This document shows positions 5,916 through 14,109 of a stretch of DNA of 14,179 nucleotides, one piece after another; position 1 is the stretch's first letter, and every line of letters begins with the position of its first letter. Source of the DNA: an uncultured Clostridia bacterium (GTDB lineage Bacteria; Bacillota; Clostridia; TANB77; CAG-465); contig CAKOYA010000033.1 of NCBI GenBank assembly GCA_934130325.1, forward strand, positions 1 through 14,179, in the 5' to 3' direction. Below the pieces are notes generated by a model. It had not been told where the DNA came from and ran no database searches. It was given only the letters and a program-made list of their open reading frames with translations. The translations under genes and the position numbers were made by a program.

Positions 5916-7655
5916 ATGTCAGTGGAAAATGTTGATAACAATGATGAAAAAGTAGAAAAAAAAGAAAACGAAATAATTGAAGTAGAAAAAATAAACGAAG
6001 AATTAGAAGAAAAAAAAGAGGTACAGGAAATAAAGGAAAATGCTACTGCAGAAAAATCTGTAGTGACAACTGATAAACCAAGAAATAAAAAAATTCGTTT
6101 GATAATAATTTTAATTATTTCGTTTTTTATAGCTATATTTTTGCTATTTGGAGTAATTGTTTGTATAAATAAATTTAATAGTAATGTATATAAAAATGTT
6201 AATGTTTTAGGTTATAGTTTAGGCGGAATGTCTAAAGAACAAGTAAAGGAAATCCTTGATAAGGTGAATACCGATGTAAAGTCTAAAAAAATATCAGTAT
6301 ATCAAAACAGTGATGAAATTTACAACGTACTATCAGAAGAAATTGATTTTGAAGTAAATGTTTCTGAAACTTTAAAAAATGTTATGTCATTTGGTAGAAA
6401 CGGTAACATACTTATTGACAATTTTGAGATACTTAATGCACTATTTAATAGTAAAGACATAGATGTAAGTTATAGCTATAATGAAGAAAAGCTAGATGGA
6501 ATAGTAAAAAATATTGATTTAAGTATAAAAGAACGTACTGAAGATGATAATTATAGTATTGATGAGGAAAATAAAAAAATAATAATAACTAGAGGAAAAT
6601 CAGGAAATACAATAGATTATGATACAGAAAAGGAAAAAATTCTAAGTAGTTTTAAGGGAGTGGGATTACAAAATATTACACTTGATATTAAAACTAAAAA
6701 ACCATCTGAAATTGATTTCGAAAAAATATATAAAGAAATAAAAAGAGATGCAAAAGATGCATATGTAGATGAAAGCTCTAATCCAATAAAGTTTGTTCCT
6801 GAAGTTGTAGGATTAGACCTTGATGTAGAAGGTTTAAAAAATGAATTAAATAAAGAGGAAAATCGTGCAGAAGGTAAAGTTATTGAGTTTCCTTTAAAAG
6901 TAACTGAACCTAATGTAAAGATTAAGGATATCTCTAGTAAGTATTATAACGATAAACTATCCGGAAAAACAACATATTTTGACGCTTCACAAACAGCTAG
7001 GGCAAATAATTTAAGAGTTGCTTTAAATTATTTAAATGGAAAAGTTATTATGCCTGGTGAAACTTTTTCATATAATCAAGCTATAGGTGATACGACTGCT
7101 GCAAAAGGGTACATGGCAGCTGCAACTTTTAAAGGTGGTACAGTTGTAAATGAAATGGGTGGAGGAATATGTCAAACTACCTCTACACTATATCAAGCAG
7201 TACTTATGGCTAATTTAGAAATAGTTGAAAGGCATCAACATGGTTTGCCAGTTGGATATGTTAAACCAAGTCTAGATGCTACAGTATATTCACCTGTTCT
7301 TGATTTTAAATTTAAAAATACTAGAAATTACCCTGTAAAAATAGTTACTTCATTTAGTTATAGTGGCAATATGAATGTGAGTATTTATGGAATTAAGGAA
7401 GAAAATGAAGTAGAAGTTACACTTACTAGTCAGTTTATAAAAACCGTTCCATTTACTACTAAATATGTTTATGATGCAAATTTAGAAAACGGAAAACAAG
7501 AAATAATATCTAAGGGGGTTAATGGATATATTTCTGAGGGATATATAACAAAGAGTAAAAATGGAACTGTTATATCTAGTTCACTACTTTCTAGAGATAC
7601 GTATAATGCACAACAACAAGTTGTAAAAGTAGGAACTAAAAATGTAGCAAGTTAA
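5916..7655 (+). CDS. VanW family membrane-anchored protein with C-terminal G5 domain
   Basis: Cell-envelope protein of 579 aa. It has a cytoplasmic, highly acidic, Glu/Lys-rich N-terminus (1-55), then one transmembrane helix (about 61-84). The extracellular part has two YoaR-like or peptidoglycan-binding-4-like regions (about 100-335), a VanW domain (about 350-490, with MPGETFSYNQAIG and GGGICQTTSTLYQA) and a G5 domain (about 505-575). VanW proteins are found in vancomycin-resistance clusters and widely in Clostridia; their reaction is unknown, while G5 domains bind wall polysaccharides. The ATG at 5916 follows GGGGGA at 5906-5911; a TTG at 5904 in the same frame lies before this site and is less likely. 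The gene follows the CofE-like gene by 14 bases. It is not next to van ligase genes, so a role in glycopeptide resistance is not implied. Confidence 0.9.
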   Translation: MSVENVDNNDEKVEKKENEIIEVEKINEELEEKKEVQEIKENATAEKSVVTTDKPRNKKIRLIIILIISFFIAIFLLFGVIVCINKFNSNVYKNVNVLGYSLGGMSKEQVKEILDKVNTDVKSKKISVYQNSDEIYNVLSEEIDFEVNVSETLKNVMSFGRNGNILIDNFEILNALFNSKDIDVSYSYNEEKLDGIVKNIDLSIKERTEDDNYSIDEENKKIIITRGKSGNTIDYDTEKEKILSSFKGVGLQNITLDIKTKKPSEIDFEKIYKEIKRDAKDAYVDESSNPIKFVPEVVGLDLDVEGLKNELNKEENRAEGKVIEFPLKVTEPNVKIKDISSKYYNDKLSGKTTYFDASQTARANNLRVALNYLNGKVIMPGETFSYNQAIGDTTAAKGYMAAATFKGGTVVNEMGGGICQTTSTLYQAVLMANLEIVERHQHGLPVGYVKPSLDATVYSPVLDFKFKNTRNYPVKIVTSFSYSGNMNVSIYGIKEENEVEVTLTSQFIKTVPFTTKYVYDANLENGKQEIISKGVNGYISEGYITKSKNGTVISSSLLSRDTYNAQQQVVKVGTKNVAS

Positions 7656-7662
7656 AAAAGGT

Positions 7663-7696
7663 ATGTAAAATGCAATAACATTATTGCATTTTACAT
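7663..7696. terminator. Perfect 16-bp hairpin after the VanW gene
   Basis: ATGTAAAATGCAATAA (7663-7678) is the exact reverse complement of 7681-7696, leaving a 2-base gap, so a long stem with a tight loop would form. It follows the VanW stop by 7 bases and is probably a transcription stop or an mRNA 3' end protector. It lacks a proper T tract, and its right arm contains the -35 of the next gene. Confidence 0.5.
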
Positions 7697-7712
7697 AATT
7701 ATATAGTATAAT
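7684..7712 (+). promoter_or_regulatory. Promoter of the 172-aa unknown gene
   Basis: TTGCAT (7684-7689), 17-base spacer, TATAAT (7707-7712); a second TATAAT overlaps at 7712-7717. The -35 lies within the 3' arm of the preceding hairpin. Confidence 0.5.
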
Positions 7713-7755
7713 ATAATATATATAAGGTTTTGATATATAGAAAGAGGTAAAATGT

Positions 7756-8274
7756 ATGGAGCCTATAATACAAATGAATAAATTTGAAATTATTGACATG
7801 CCTGGTATGAATACAATAGCTTTTTTAGTTGAAAAAAATGAGCAAGAGTATAAAAACGGAAATGCTTATTTTTCTTTGCAGAAGTTAGAATGTATTGATA
7901 CTCAAGAAAATGGAAGAATAAAAAAAGTATTTAATGTTATCAAAACTGATGATCAAAATCAGTTAATAGTACTTTTGACTTTAACTAATAGTAAAGCAAT
8001 ATTAAGCACAGGAGAATTGAGCTCTGAAGGATTTAGAGCAACAGAAACCAATATTCCATTAAATTATGGCACTATATATAATCAAGAAGGTGTTGAATAC
8101 AAAGAAGTAGAATATACACCAAGTATGAAAAGGCATTTTTCAATAATTGATACTCAAACTGGTGAAGAGGTAAAACCTATATTATTTAAAGATGAAGTTT
8201 CAGGTAAAGTAAAGGGAAGATGCAAGCTTTTACCTAATAAACCATATATAGTACTAGAGTTAAAGTTTGAATAA
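7756..8274 (+). CDS. Hypothetical protein, 172 aa
   Basis: I do not recognise the family. AAAGAGG at 7741-7747 supports the ATG at 7756. The protein is soluble, with no signal peptide or membrane helix. It is rich in beta-type alternation (for example QLIVLLTLTN and YIVLELKF at the end), with a TGEEVKP segment near residue 134. It has its own promoter and is followed by a 53-aa gene and a conjugative coupling protein gene, so it may belong to the remains of a mobile element, but position is the only evidence for that. Confidence 0.75.
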   Translation: MEPIIQMNKFEIIDMPGMNTIAFLVEKNEQEYKNGNAYFSLQKLECIDTQENGRIKKVFNVIKTDDQNQLIVLLTLTNSKAILSTGELSSEGFRATETNIPLNYGTIYNQEGVEYKEVEYTPSMKRHFSIIDTQTGEEVKPILFKDEVSGKVKGRCKLLPNKPYIVLELKFE

Positions 8275-8282
8275 ATTTAAGT

Positions 8283-8318
8283 AAATGTAGTAATTAAACG
8301 TATATTAAATGTAGTAAT
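8283..8318 (+). repeat. Short direct repeat
   Basis: AAATGTAGTAAT occurs at 8283-8294 and again at 8307-8318, a 24-base period, with a third degraded copy (AAAGTAGTAAA, 8320-8330). It lies between two genes just before a Shine-Dalgarno. It could be a binding site for a regulator or a chance AT-rich repeat. Confidence 0.4.
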
Positions 8319-8346
8319 AAAAGTAGTAAAGGGAGGAAAATTTGTT

Positions 8347-8508
8347 ATGGATAGTAAATTTAAAGTGCAAATTTCAGCAATAACATGTAATTATGATGAA
8401 AATACTATTAATGTACTTGATAGTAAAGAACTTGAAATTGGAACAGTAAATATACCATTTAAGCAAAATAGCCCAAAAATAGCTGGTGAAAATGATATGA
8501 TAGTTTAA
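8347..8508 (+). CDS. Small hypothetical protein, 53 aa
   Basis: ATG at 8347 is preceded by a strong AGGGAGG (8330-8336, ten bases upstream) and the frame stays open to TAA at 8506-8508. The product begins MDSKFKVQIS and ends AGENDMIV; it is soluble and mixed alpha/beta in character, with one cysteine. No family is recognised. It lies 72 bases after the 172-aa gene and 51 bases before the coupling-protein gene, on the same strand, with no clear promoter of its own, so it is probably part of the same transcript. The strong ribosome-binding site is the main support. Confidence 0.6.
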   Translation: MDSKFKVQISAITCNYDENTINVLDSKELEIGTVNIPFKQNSPKIAGENDMIV

Positions 8509-8559
8509 CTAGTTAATTTATAAGTGGTTATCTGTACAAGTAAGATGAGAGGAATATAT

Positions 8560-10522
8560 ATGAAATCAAATATTAATAAGGTAAAAAGGGAATTAAAACC
8601 GTTTTTAATAGTCTACCTGTTACTAGATATAATACTGGTAGGCTCTATTTGCGTGGGATTACATAATGTACCCGATGGCTCTGATTTTTATGATACATTA
8701 AAAGAAGTTTTTAGTAATTTAGTATCGAATATTATAACATTTAAATTTTTTAGTGGAATATTTTTGGAATTTGGTACATTTCTTACATTTTCTGGTTATC
8801 TTTTAGTAGTATTTTTTATTTTATTTATAGCTTGGAAAATTAAATTTTCTAAATCATATGAATATGAAGGTAGAGAAAATGGTTCAAGTTCTTGGAGTAA
8901 AAATGGCGAAGAATTTGATAAATTATCTGATGGAAGAGAAGTACTAAATAAAAAGCAGGGATTTATATTAAGTAAGGATCATTATTTAGGTACTGATTTA
9001 AAAAAGGTTTTAATTAATAAAAATATTTTAGTAGTTGGACGGTTCTGGTGCTGGTAAATCTGCTTGTTATATAAAACCAAATATTTTACAACTCTTAGGC
9101 TCATATGTTATAACAGACCCAAAAGGTGAATTGTATAGAGATACATCAGGCTTTTTAAGAGCAAATGGATATAATGTAAGAGTATTAAATCTTGTAAATC
9201 CAGATTATAGTGATAGGTATAATCCTTTATCTCATATAATTGATCATACAAGTGTTGATATAATTGCTCATACTATTGTAGTAGGTGCTACTAAGGGACA
9301 ACCTACTAATGATCCTTTTTGGGATAATACTGCAAAAATGTTGTTAAAGGCATGTATATACTATGTTATATCAGTTTTGCCAGCCGAAGAACAAAATTTG
9401 TCAAGTTGTTTGAGCATTATACGTCAAGGTGGTAGCGATGAAACTTTGTTTGATAGACTATTCATTGATGAATTAAAACCAGAACATCCAGGTAGAGTTC
9501 AATATGAAAATTTCAAAACAGCTGCAGATAAAACAATGCAAAGTATTATAATTTCTACTATATCTAAAGTAGAAACATTCGATACTCCAGCTATGCAAAA
9601 GATTACCACTTCAAATAATTTTAATTTTGATGAATTGGGAACATCTAAAACTGCCATTTATGTAATAACATCAGCTGCTGATAGTACGTATGATTTTGTA
9701 TCTACTATATTTTTTAGCCAAATGTTACAAAAGTTATATACACAAGCAGACATAAATGGTGGTACACTTTCAAATCAAGTATATTTTTTATTAGATGAAT
9801 TTGCAAACATTGGGCAAATACCGGATTTTAATAAAAAACTTAGCACAACAAGAAGTTTAGGAATTAGTATTTCTATTGTTGTACAAAGCTTAGATCAGTT
9901 GGAATCATTGTATAAAGATACTTATGAAAATATAATAGGAAACTGTGATACAAAAGTATTTTTAGGTAGTTCCTCTTTGAAAACTTGTGAATATTTTCAA
10001 AAAAGTATGGGACAGACTACAATAAAGGTAAAAAATAGGTCTATTAGTAAGGATAAAGATGAAATTGCTAAACAAGGTGTTTCAATTAGTGAACAAAGAC
10101 AAGGTAGAGATTTAATGACTGTAGATGAGCTTACTAGATTAGATCCAAATGAAGAAATTATTTTGGTTAGAACATTAAAACCAATTAAAGCAAAAAAAGC
10201 ATGGTTTTTTAAATATCATCCAAAAAGAGATGAAGCTAAAAAATATGAGATGCATGATTTATCTGATATGCCAAAAACAGACAATGTTCCTATAAAAGTT
10301 ATGAATGTAAGAGCTCATATTGAAAAAAGGGAACAGATTGCTAGAGAAAAATTAGGGATTAAAACACGTCAAAAAGATGAATTAAGTTTGAATAATTTAT
10401 TTACAGAAGAAAATACAAATACAAAAAATAAACCAATTCCAGAAAAAGAAAATAATTTTGATTTACAAGCAGAACTTGAGAAAAAATTTGATGAACTGTT
10501 TGGAACAACCGATAATCATTAA
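8560..10522 (+). pseudogene. VirD4/TraG-type conjugative coupling protein (T4CP), frameshifted
   Basis: Type IV secretion coupling ATPase of the VirD4/TraG family, which links the relaxase-DNA complex to the mating channel at the membrane. If the frame is restored the protein is about 653 aa, near full family length. It has two N-terminal transmembrane helices (about 13-35 and 70-97), Walker A GGSGAGKS (160-167), DPKGEL (186-191), WDNTAKMLL (254-262), Walker B LLDEFANIG (410-418) and a charged C-terminal tail. An extra C at 9040, between the first two glycine codons of the Walker A, moves the upstream frame (ATG 8560, after GAGAGGA) into a stop at 9055-9057. The rest continues in the +1 frame from 9041 to 10522 with no further damage. 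The second part has no ribosome-binding site of its own. Either the gene is inactivated recently or the base is a sequencing error. No relaxase or mating-pair gene is nearby. Confidence 0.88.
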
Positions 10523-10526
10523 AATA

Positions 10527-10565
10527 AAAAGCAACTAAACTATAGAATGATGTTTAGTTGCTTTT
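10527..10565. terminator. Bidirectional terminator after the coupling-protein gene
   Basis: AAAAGCAACTAAAC (10527-10540) is an exact reverse complement of 10552-10565, with an 11-base loop. It ends in TTTT on the plus strand, and on the minus strand the stem runs into an AT-rich T tract, so it serves both convergent genes. Confidence 0.85.
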
Positions 10566-10755
10566 AATCTTCATCAAAAGTTCCAAGTGACACTACAAAA
10601 TTATTTTTATATACATGAATCGCTTCTATATTTAATTGATTCGTAAGTAAGAGTAAAATTACCAGTAGTTTATTTAAATCCAAGTCACCAAAGTTATTAT
10701 TAGAAGTACCTAAAAAATTTGAAGGTATATTGAAGTTGTTAAAAAAATTATTCAT
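10564..10755 (-). CDS. Small hypothetical protein, 63 aa
   Basis: Minus-strand frame with AAAGGA (10769-10764) eight bases before ATG at 10755; an in-frame ATG at 10764 overlaps this site, so the later start is preferred. The product has an Asn/Phe-rich N-terminus (MNNFFNNFNIPSNF), a central hydrophobic stretch LNKLLVILLLLTNQLN (about 29-44) that may be a helix or short membrane segment, and an acidic end. No family is recognised. The stop codon lies in the arm of the terminator at 10527-10565, which is a tidy gene end and supports a real gene, but the small size leaves doubt. Confidence 0.5.
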   Translation of the reverse strand: MNNFFNNFNIPSNFLGTSNNNFGDLDLNKLLVILLLLTNQLNIEAIHVYKNNFVVSLGTFDED

Positions 10756-10789
10756 AAAAATCATCCTTTAATAAAATATATTTTTTAAG

Positions 10790-10818
10790 TTGAATTTTTA
10801 TGATTGATGTAGTATAAT
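10790..10818 (+). promoter_or_regulatory. Promoter of the 240-aa membrane-anchored protein
   Basis: TTGAAT (10790-10795), 17-base spacer, TATAAT (10813-10818). The predicted start is near 10825, with GGAGGA at 10831-10836 and ATG at 10843. It is divergent from the 63-aa gene. Confidence 0.65.
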
Positions 10819-10842
10819 ATCAGTGTATTTGGAGGAAGATTA

Positions 10843-11565
10843 ATGAAAAAAAGCAAAGCAATATCATCAATTGTTGTTATAGTAATATCAATAATTTTTA
10901 TAGTTATAATTGCAAGGGTATTACTTAGTACTAGTGGCAGTATAAATCAAGGTAGTTTTAGGGTAAATGATCTAGTTATCAATTCAAGTTTAGACGTTGA
11001 AGAAGTAAATAGCGATCAAGAAAATTCAGGTGGATTTGATACTATGAAACTTAATTTGTCACAAAGGAATAATATTTCTTTACTTATACAAAAAAATTCC
11101 GAAATAAAAGAGATATATATAGATAATATTAAATTTACACATCCAACTAAAAAAGGAAATTTAATATTGTATCAAAATGGTGCTAAGGATGATGCTATTA
11201 GTACATTTGATCAAAAAATTATAGTTTATCCTGAGGAAAAAGAGGATCAAATTTTAATAAATTTAAATATAGATAATGTAGAATTTTTGACTGATGCTAA
11301 AATACCTGATGGTACTAATGCTATAACTTTCGATGGAACTATGTTAAATTTAGTTGGGGTTAATTTATCAGATCTTCAAATGAACATTAAGTTTAATGTT
11401 TATATAGTTGAATTATCTGGAAAAATTAATGTTTGTAAGTTTGATTTTAAATTTCCAGAAGAAGAATTAACTAATAGTGGAATTAGTATAAAGAGGCAAA
11501 ATACTTCATATTACAATTTTGTAATCGAAGATAATTTTATTAAAAAATGGTTAAATAGATTATAA
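10843..11565 (+). CDS. Hypothetical protein with N-terminal membrane anchor, 240 aa
   Basis: Starts MKKSKAISS followed by a hydrophobic helix (about 10-29, SIVVIVISIIFIVIIARVLL), a signal anchor or uncleaved signal peptide; no lipobox cysteine follows. The remaining 210 residues are extracytoplasmic, polar and beta-rich (for example EIKEIYIDNIKF, IVYPEEKEDQILINLNI). I recognise no domain. GGAGGA six bases upstream supports the start. It has its own promoter and terminator, so it is monocistronic and only a positional neighbour of pcrA. Confidence 0.8.
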   Translation: MKKSKAISSIVVIVISIIFIVIIARVLLSTSGSINQGSFRVNDLVINSSLDVEEVNSDQENSGGFDTMKLNLSQRNNISLLIQKNSEIKEIYIDNIKFTHPTKKGNLILYQNGAKDDAISTFDQKIIVYPEEKEDQILINLNIDNVEFLTDAKIPDGTNAITFDGTMLNLVGVNLSDLQMNIKFNVYIVELSGKINVCKFDFKFPEEELTNSGISIKRQNTSYYNFVIEDNFIKKWLNRL

Positions 11566-11571
11566 TATAAT

Positions 11572-11610
11572 AAGCCACATGTACAGTTTGTATTTTGTGG
11601 CATAATTTTT
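11572..11610 (+). terminator. Terminator after the membrane-anchored protein gene
   Basis: GCCACA (11574-11579) pairs with TGTGGC (11596-11601), with a smaller TAC/GTA pairing inside, followed by ATAATTTTT (11602-11610). It sits 8 bases after the stop codon. Confidence 0.7.
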
Positions 11611-11646
11611 AGTATAGTTGTTAGAAATTTAAAATAAGGGGGATTT

Positions 11647-13944
11647 ATGGAAGAGTTATTAAATGATTTAAACAATAAACAAAGAGAAGCTGTGGAGTAT
11701 TTGGATGGCCCTCTTCTTATTTTAGCAGGTGCAGGCTCAGGAAAAACAAGGGTATTAACATATAAAATAGCATATATGTTAGAAAAAAAGTTTGTTAAAC
11801 CTTGGGAAATTCTTGCAATTACATTTACAAATAAGGCTGCAAAAGAAATGAAGGAAAGAGCTATAAATTTAATAGGTGAGGAAGCAAATGATGTATGGCT
11901 TGGCACATTTCATTCAGTATGTGTAAGAATTTTAAGGAGAGAGATAACTGATTTAGGATACGGACAAGACTTTAATATATTTGATGAACTTGATAAGGAT
12001 AAAGTAATAAAAGAAGTATTAAAGAAATTGGATTTAGATGAAAAACAGTATCCAGTTTCACTAATAAAATATGAAATTAGCAAAGCTAAGGACTCAATGA
12101 AAGATTATATTAAGTACAAAGAAGAAGTATCAGGGGATTTTAGACGTGAAAAAATAGCAGATGTATATGAACTTTACCAAAAGACATTAAAACAAAATAA
12201 TTCTATTGATTTTGATGATATATTAATGCTTACTGTAAAATTATTTTTAGAATTTCCAGATAAATTAGTACATTATGAGTCAAAATTTAAATATATTTTA
12301 GTAGATGAATATCAGGATACAAACAGGGTTCAGTTCCTATTAATTAGCATGTTATCCTCAGTTAGTGGTAATATTTGTGTTGTTGGAGATGAGTCACAAA
12401 GTATATATGGCTTTAGAGGTGCTGATATATCAAATATTTTAAACTTTGAAAAGGAATTTCCTAATTCTAAGATAGTAAAATTAGAAGAAAACTATAGAAG
12501 TACGCAAAATATTTTAAATGCTGCAAATGGGGTAATAAATCACAACAAATCTAAGATAGAAAAAAAATTGTGGACTGGAAATCAGGAAGGACAAAAATTA
12601 GCATATAAAACATTAAATAATGAGTATGAAGAAGTCGAATGGGTAGTTGATGAGATTGATAAAATGTGTAGAAATGAAAAAATGACATACGCTTCATTTG
12701 CTGTACTTTTTAGAACTAATGCACAGGCACGTGTACTAGAAGAAGTTTTCATGCGCTCAGGTACACCGTATAGATTAATTGGAGGATTAAAATTCTATTC
12801 TAGAAAAGAAATAAAAGATCTTACTAGTTATTTGAAGTTAATACAAAATACAAATGACAATATAGCATTAAAAAGAATAATAAACGAACCAAAAAGGGGA
12901 ATAGGAGCTACTGCATTAGAAAAGATAGAACAAGGTGCAATAGAAAAAGGAGTATCCATTTTTGAGTATATTCAAGATAGTCATAATCTAGATGGAATAA
13001 GGAGTTCTGGAAATATAATTATGTTTAGAGATATGATGAATAATCTCATAGAAAAAAGTAAAGATTTATCTGTTTCGGATTTAATGAAATTAACACTAAA
13101 AGAATCTGGTTATGAGGATATGCTAAATCTTGAACAAACTAAAGAAACTGAAATTAGATTTGAGAATTTACTTGAATTTATCGGAGTGGCTATGGAATTT
13201 GAAAAAGAAAATGTTGAAAATTCGTTGGCAGATTTCTTAGAAAGTATAGCGCTTGTTTCTGATGTTGATAAATTAGATGAAGATGCACAAGCAGTTACTC
13301 TTATGACTATGCATAGTGCCAAAGGACTAGAATTTGATGTAGTATTTCTAGTTGGAATGGAGGAAGGATTATTTCCATCTAAAAGATCTATTGATGAAGA
13401 TGAATCCTGTGAAGAAGAAAGAAGATTATGCTATGTTGGTATAACAAGAGCTAGAAAAAAACTGTATATAACTAATGTTACAAAAAGAACGTTATATGGT
13501 TCAACTACTTATGCTTTACCATCAAGGTTTATCTCAGAAATCCCTGAAGATTTATTTGACGAAAATTCAAAAGATAATTTATCTCTTAGAAAGAAAAAAC
13601 AAGAAAAATACTTAGACTCTGAATATACACAAGTAGATAGAGTATTAAAGAATAATCTTAATTATTTTACTAATACTAGATCTAATACTTCAAGTTCGAA
13701 ATTTGGAATAAATGTAAATAGCTTTTTAAGTAATATTTCTGGAAATAGTAAAAAGGCATCAATAAAGTCAGAAAATATCAATAATTATGTTGTTGGAATG
13801 AGTGTAAAGCATAAAAAATTTGGCATTGGAGTTATACAGAAAATAGAAGCAGAAGGAGATGATCTTAAACTTGATATAATGTTTGATAAATCAGGATTTA
13901 AGAGACTTATGGCAAATTATACTCCGCTCGAAATATTAGAATAA
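11647..13944 (+). CDS. pcrA: ATP-dependent DNA helicase PcrA (UvrD/Rep family)
   Basis: Superfamily 1A 3'-5' helicase used in repair, replication-fork restart, plasmid rolling-circle replication and removal of stalled RNA polymerase. The 765 aa carry all motifs: Q-motif region LNNKQREAV (8-16), Walker A GAGSGKT (28-34), Ia TFTNKAAKEM (59-68), II LVDEYQDTN (about 218-226), III VVGDESQSIYGFRGAD (about 246-261), IV ENYRST, V TLMTMHSAKGLEFD and VI VGITRARKKLYI. The C-terminal end (about 717-765, VGMSVKHKKFGIGVIQKI, then FKRLMANYTPLEIL) is the Tudor-like domain typical of PcrA that contacts RNA polymerase. AAGGGGGA (11636-11643) precedes the ATG at 11647. In many Firmicutes pcrA is followed by ligA; here it is not. 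Confidence 0.96.
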   Translation: MEELLNDLNNKQREAVEYLDGPLLILAGAGSGKTRVLTYKIAYMLEKKFVKPWEILAITFTNKAAKEMKERAINLIGEEANDVWLGTFHSVCVRILRREITDLGYGQDFNIFDELDKDKVIKEVLKKLDLDEKQYPVSLIKYEISKAKDSMKDYIKYKEEVSGDFRREKIADVYELYQKTLKQNNSIDFDDILMLTVKLFLEFPDKLVHYESKFKYILVDEYQDTNRVQFLLISMLSSVSGNICVVGDESQSIYGFRGADISNILNFEKEFPNSKIVKLEENYRSTQNILNAANGVINHNKSKIEKKLWTGNQEGQKLAYKTLNNEYEEVEWVVDEIDKMCRNEKMTYASFAVLFRTNAQARVLEEVFMRSGTPYRLIGGLKFYSRKEIKDLTSYLKLIQNTNDNIALKRIINEPKRGIGATALEKIEQGAIEKGVSIFEYIQDSHNLDGIRSSGNIIMFRDMMNNLIEKSKDLSVSDLMKLTLKESGYEDMLNLEQTKETEIRFENLLEFIGVAMEFEKENVENSLADFLESIALVSDVDKLDEDAQAVTLMTMHSAKGLEFDVVFLVGMEEGLFPSKRSIDEDESCEEERRLCYVGITRARKKLYITNVTKRTLYGSTTYALPSRFISEIPEDLFDENSKDNLSLRKKKQEKYLDSEYTQVDRVLKNNLNYFTNTRSNTSSSKFGINVNSFLSNISGNSKKASIKSENINNYVVGMSVKHKKFGIGVIQKIEAEGDDLKLDIMFDKSGFKRLMANYTPLEILE

Positions 13945-13968
13945 TACATTAATATTAATATTGAAAAA

Positions 13969-14046
13969 ATAAGATGAATAAATTAGTTTGATAAAAATAT
14001 GTATAATGTTTTATATTAACTTAACTTTTTCATCTTATATTTTTTT
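13969..14046 (+). terminator. pcrA terminator
   Basis: ATAAGATGA (13969-13977) pairs exactly with TCATCTTAT (14030-14038), followed by a run of T (14040-14046). The 52-base loop has further weak pairing (around 13987-13997 with 14009-14020), so a compound hairpin is likely. Confidence 0.6.
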
Positions 14047-14053
14047 AAATGTA

Positions 14054-14083
14054 TTGAAAAAATATATTATTTTGTAGTAAAAT
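14054..14083 (+). promoter_or_regulatory. Promoter of the prepilin-like gene
   Basis: TTGAAA (14054-14059), 18-base spacer, TAAAAT (14078-14083), followed by GAGAGGA at 14099-14105 and ATG at 14110. Confidence 0.5.
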
Positions 14084-14109
14084 TATATATATATATTTGA
14101 GAGGAAAGA

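Noticed and set aside
5916..7655. VanW gene as evidence of vancomycin resistance
   Set aside because: No vanHAX-type ligase or VanRS regulator nearby; VanW domain proteins are widespread in Clostridia outside van clusters.
8283..8330. The AAATGTAGTAAT repeats as a CRISPR or iteron array
   Set aside because: Only two exact copies with a 12-base gap; far too few and too short for either.
9035..10522. The second part of the coupling protein as an independent gene starting at TTG 9035
   Set aside because: No ribosome-binding site; the frame joins the upstream one exactly at the Walker A when one base is removed.
11511..11906. Minus-strand open frame overlapping the start of pcrA
   Set aside because: Overlaps the clearly real pcrA and the preceding gene and terminator, with no ribosome-binding site or family resemblance.
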